Origin: Rhodobacter sp.
Lineage (GTDB): Bacteria; Pseudomonadota; Alphaproteobacteria; Rhodobacterales; Rhodobacteraceae
Direction of reading: 5' to 3'
Assembly: GCA_022340385.1 (NCBI GenBank)
Contig: JAJDOB010000034.1
Span: 1 to 35,349, forward strand
Length of the DNA: 35,349 nt
Shown here piece by piece: positions 32,996-35,349 of this stretch (position 1 is the stretch's first letter; each line of letters starts with the position of its first letter). The position numbers were made by a program, and so were the translations under genes. The notes under the pieces were generated by a model. It saw only the letters and a list, made by a program, of their open reading frames with translations. It was not told the origin of the DNA and searched no databases.

Positions 32996-33017
32996 GGTGC
33001 GCGCCCCGGCGCGCACC
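32996..33017. terminator. Hairpin between convergent ialB-family and ketoacyl synthase genes
   Basis: GGTGCGCGC and GCGCGCACC form a perfect 9-bp stem with loop CCCG, followed on the plus strand by TTTA. It is directly adjacent to the stop of the minus-strand gene (33019) and 17 nt after the stop of the plus-strand gene, so it probably serves both. Confidence 0.65.
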
Positions 33018-33018
33018 T

Positions 33019-34227
33019 TTACACCTTGCGCAGGGCCAGAACCGCGTTCAGCCCGCCAAAGGCAAAGGCGTTCGACAGCGCCACGTCGACGCTGGCCTCG
33101 CGCGCGACATTGGGAACCACGTCCAGCGCGCATTCCGGATCGTCTTCTTCATAGCCGATGGTGGGTGCGATCACGCCATCGCGCAGCGCCATGATGCAGG
33201 CCAGAAGTTCTACCGCGCCGGTGCCGCCAATCAGATGACCGTGCATCGACTTGGTCGACGAAATCATCAGATCATCCGCATGCGCCCCGAACGCATCCGC
33301 CACCGCGGCACATTCGGTCTTGTCATTGGCGGCGGTGCCGGTGCCGTGGGCGTTGATATAGCCGACGCTGGTCTTGTCGATGCGGGCGTCCTGCATGGCG
33401 CCGGTGATCGCGCGCGCCGCGCCCTGCTTGGACGGCATCACGATATCGGCGGCGTCAGAGGTCATCGCAAAGCCGATCACCTCTGCCAGTATCTCTGCAC
33501 CGCGCGCCTTGGCATGCGCCATTTCCTCGAAGACGAACACGCCGGCGCCTTCGCCCTGCACCATGCCGTTGCGCGTCGCCGAGAACGGCCGGCAGGCGTC
33601 TTTCGACATCACCCGCAACCCTTCCCAGGCCTTGACCCCGCCAAAGCACAGCATCGATTCCGACCCACCGGTGACCATCGCGGTCGCCATGCCCGACCGG
33701 ATCATCGTGAAGGCCTGGCCCATCGCGTGATTGGAACTGGCGCAGGCTGTGGCGACGGTGAACGACGGCCCCTTGAGGTTCCACTGCATCGAGACATGCG
33801 AGGCGGCGGCATTGTTCATCAGCTTGGGCACGACGAACGGATGTACCCGGTTCTTGCCCTCTTCGTAGACCGCGCGATAGTTTTCATCCTGGGTGGTCAG
33901 CCCGCCACCGCTGGTGCCCAGCACCACGCCGGATCGCGCTGCCAGTTCGCCCGAGAATTCCAGCCCCGACTGTTCGATCGCCTGCCCGGCCGCCAGCAGG
34001 GCGAATTGCGTGAACCGGTCGTAAAGCGCGATTTGCTGGCGGTTGAAATGGATCCGCTCGTCATAGCCCGTGACCTGCCCGCCGATCTTCACCGACAGGC
34101 GGTCGACGTCGCGAATGTCCAGCGGCCCGATGCCGCATCGCCCTTCGGCCATTGCCGCCAACGTGTCGGCCACGTTGTGCCCCAGCGCGTTGATCGTGCC
34201 CGCACCGGTGATGACAACCCGTTTCAC
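33019..34227 (-). CDS. Beta-ketoacyl-ACP synthase, FabF-type
   Basis: Condensing enzyme that extends an acyl chain with malonyl-ACP. The 402 residues contain the Cys-His-His triad of elongating KAS enzymes: Cys162 (VATACASSNHAMG), His294 (INAHGTGTAANDKTE) and His331 (STKSMHGHLIGGTGAVE), with Lys326. The start is GTG at 34227, overlapping the acyl carrier protein stop (GTGA), so the two are translationally coupled. Pairing with a dedicated ACP and lpxD suggests it makes a special acyl chain, possibly for lipid A, and is not the housekeeping FabF. It could also act in another specialised acyl product. Confidence 0.92.
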   Translation of the reverse strand: MKRVVITGAGTINALGHNVADTLAAMAEGRCGIGPLDIRDVDRLSVKIGGQVTGYDERIHFNRQQIALYDRFTQFALLAAGQAIEQSGLEFSGELAARSGVVLGTSGGGLTTQDENYRAVYEEGKNRVHPFVVPKLMNNAAASHVSMQWNLKGPSFTVATACASSNHAMGQAFTMIRSGMATAMVTGGSESMLCFGGVKAWEGLRVMSKDACRPFSATRNGMVQGEGAGVFVFEEMAHAKARGAEILAEVIGFAMTSDAADIVMPSKQGAARAITGAMQDARIDKTSVGYINAHGTGTAANDKTECAAVADAFGAHADDLMISSTKSMHGHLIGGTGAVELLACIMALRDGVIAPTIGYEEDDPECALDVVPNVAREASVDVALSNAFAFGGLNAVLALRKV

Positions 34228-34487
34228 GTCGTCTGCTCTTTCACCAGCCCTTCGACCGCCCGCACGATCGCTGCCACCGAAGAGATATCGAACACGGATT
34301 TTTCCGGCTCGTTTGCATTGAACGGCACCGAGATATCAAAGGCCTCTTCGATCGAGAAAATCGATTCCACCAGCCCCAGACTGTCGATCCCCAGATCCTC
34401 CAGGGTCTGGTCAAGGCTGACATCCTCGACCTCCAGAACCGCCTGCTCGGCGATTATCTCGATGACTTTCTGCTGCACGTTGGACAT
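34224..34487 (-). CDS. Acyl carrier protein, specialised type
   Basis: An 87-residue carrier starting MSNVQQKVIEIIAEQAVLEV from the ATG at 34487, which has a GAGGG site. The frame is open further upstream but only this start fits. The phosphopantetheine site is Ser36 in LGIDSLGLVE, followed by the acidic helix SIFSIEEAFDISVPF. It differs from housekeeping AcpP (usually DSLDTVELVM) and resembles the AcpXL-like carriers used for long lipid A chains in alphaproteobacteria; this resemblance is by eye only. It lies 28 nt after lpxD and overlaps the ketoacyl synthase start. Confidence 0.92.
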   Translation of the reverse strand: MSNVQQKVIEIIAEQAVLEVEDVSLDQTLEDLGIDSLGLVESIFSIEEAFDISVPFNANEPEKSVFDISSVAAIVRAVEGLVKEQTT

Positions 34488-34515
34488 CGGACCCTCACCC
34501 TGACCTGGCGCTGAT

Positions 34516-35349
34516 TTAGTCGCTCGGGTCGGGTTTTGAAACTGCTTTCTGCAATGCGGCCACTTGTGCGGCAAGACGCGGTAGGCGGCGGATCGCCTTG
34601 TAGGTTTCCACATGGGTGTCCATTTTCACGGCCGGATAGCCCAGCAACACCCGTCCCGCAGGTGCATTCGAAAGAATCACCGTGCCGCCGCCGGCGACCA
34701 CCCCGTCACCGATAAAGATATTGTCGACGACACCGACCTGCCCGCCCAGGATCACGTTGTCACCGATGCTGACACTGCCGGCGATGCCGACCTGGCCGGC
34801 GAACAGGCAGTCGCGCCCGACTTCGCAATTATGGGCGACATGCACCTGGTTGTCGATCTTGGTGCCATCGCCGATGCGGGTCGGGCGGATGGTGCCGGCA
34901 TCGACGCAGGCGTTTGCCCCGATCTCGATATCGTCGCCCAGAACCACGCTGCCCAGCGAATGAATCCGGGTCCAGCTTTGCGCGGCGGCGGCGCTGGCAT
35001 CGCCCATGGTTTCGCGCGCCGCCTCGGCGCGGGATTTCTCTGGCGTGACGAAACTGAACCCGTCCGCCCCGATCACCGCGCCGGGCTGGCAGATGAACCG
35101 GTCACCGATACGCACGTTCCGGCCGATGCGCGCGCCCGAATGGATCATCGCATCCGCGCCGATCCGGCAGCCTTCGGAAATGCCGGCATGGCTGGCGATG
35201 CGCGCATTCGCACCGATCCGCACCCCCTGCCCGATATGGACGAATGGCCCGATGGCGGCGTTCGCGCCGATCTGGGCATCCGGCGCGACCACGGCGGATG
35301 AATGAATGCCCGGCGCGATCATCGGCCCCGGATCCAGCAACTGCGTCAG
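34516..35349 (-). CDS. lpxD: LpxD, UDP-3-O-acylglucosamine N-acyltransferase (C-terminal part, cut by window edge)
   Basis: Third step of lipid A synthesis: adds the second 3-hydroxyacyl chain to UDP-3-O-acyl-GlcN. About 277 residues are visible. The frame stays open through the right edge (LTQLLDPGPMIAPGIHSSAV), so the missing part is the N-terminal uridine-binding domain, and the TTG at 35340 is not a real start. A long left-handed beta helix is seen (IGANAAIGPFVHIGQGVRIG, VGIAGSVSIGDNVILGGQVG), and the catalytic histidine region is QVHVAHNCEVG. It ends with a short coiled coil (IRRLPRLAAQVAALQKA), as in trimeric LpxD. It is the first visible gene of the lpxD-ACP-KAS operon. Confidence 0.93.
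   Translation of the reverse strand: MTQLLDPGPMIAPGIHSSAVVAPDAQIGANAAIGPFVHIGQGVRIGANARIASHAGISEGCRIGADAMIHSGARIGRNVRIGDRFICQPGAVIGADGFSFVTPEKSRAEAARETMGDASAAAAQSWTRIHSLGSVVLGDDIEIGANACVDAGTIRPTRIGDGTKIDNQVHVAHNCEVGRDCLFAGQVGIAGSVSIGDNVILGGQVGVVDNIFIGDGVVAGGGTVILSNAPAGRVLLGYPAVKMDTHVETYKAIRRLPRLAAQVAALQKAVSKPDPSD

Noticed and set aside
35340-35349. TTG at 35340 as the start of a 274-residue acyltransferase
   Set aside because: The frame is open beyond it to the window edge, and the residues before it continue the LpxD pattern. LpxD needs an N-terminal domain of about 100 residues, so the gene is simply cut by the edge.
1-35349. Mobile elements, phage genes, CRISPR arrays, toxin-antitoxin or defence modules
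   Set aside because: I found no transposase, integrase other than the core XerD, repeat-spacer array or recognisable defence genes. The HerA-like ATPase has no NurA or defence partner beside it.

Overview
The window is high-GC DNA from an alphaproteobacterium, most likely of the Rhodobacterales (Roseobacter/Rhodobacter group). The reasons are the gene order pyrH-frr-uppS-cdsA-dxr-rseP-bamA-ompH-fabZ-lpxA, a protein with a VPLPA-CTERM sorting tail, a DUF2330 protein, an IalB-family protein, and GC-rich coding DNA interrupted by short AT-rich intergenic stretches. It looks like a chromosomal core region. I see no insertion sequence, prophage, CRISPR array, rRNA or tRNA. This assignment is inferred from gene content and not from a search.

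Left part (1-9840, minus strand): the envelope-biogenesis cluster. pyrH and frr (UMP kinase, ribosome recycling) lead into uppS and cdsA (undecaprenyl carrier, CDP-diacylglycerol), dxr (isoprenoid precursor) and rseP (site-2 protease). A previously hidden 41-residue membrane protein with a strong ribosome binding site follows, then a good rho-independent terminator. bamA then has its own near-consensus promoter and is followed by ompH/skp, fabZ and the start of lpxA, which is cut by the window edge. lpxD is absent from its usual place between ompH and fabZ. It lies at the other end of the window (cut by the right edge), in an operon with an alternative acyl carrier protein and a FabF-type ketoacyl synthase.

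Middle-left (9933-18219, plus strand): miaA, then an AraC-type regulator, then a four-gene peptide-type ABC importer. The importer has a Tat-exported binding protein, two permeases (one with an unusual membrane insertion) and a two-in-one ATPase carrying two four-cysteine tails. An 11-bp direct repeat with a 20-bp period lies between the regulator and the importer and is a good operator candidate. A hairpin after the binding-protein gene probably sets a higher level of that protein.

Middle (18292-25055): a VPLPA-CTERM surface protein, an AT-rich 388-bp spacer, a lytic transglycosylase, ssb, aroB-aroK, and a translationally chained set made of a 44-residue membrane protein, a 512-residue periplasmic protein of unknown function, and xerD. 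The spacer after xerD holds a 22-bp perfect palindrome and a smaller inverted repeat.

Right part (25347-35349): a metallophosphoesterase-fold protein that has lost several metal ligands, a CNNM/CorC-type membrane protein, a cytochrome P450 with an altered I-helix, a DUF2330 protein, a HerA-like ATPase (DUF853), an IalB-family protein, and the ketoacyl synthase/ACP/lpxD operon. Between the HerA-like gene and ialB, about 490 bp contain no gene but hold two consecutive rho-independent terminators, each preceded by a possible promoter. I read these as two tandem small RNAs. The first shows a CCUCCC-type anti-Shine-Dalgarno loop, and the two share a perfect 9-nt complementarity. This is the most interesting unexplained structure in the window.
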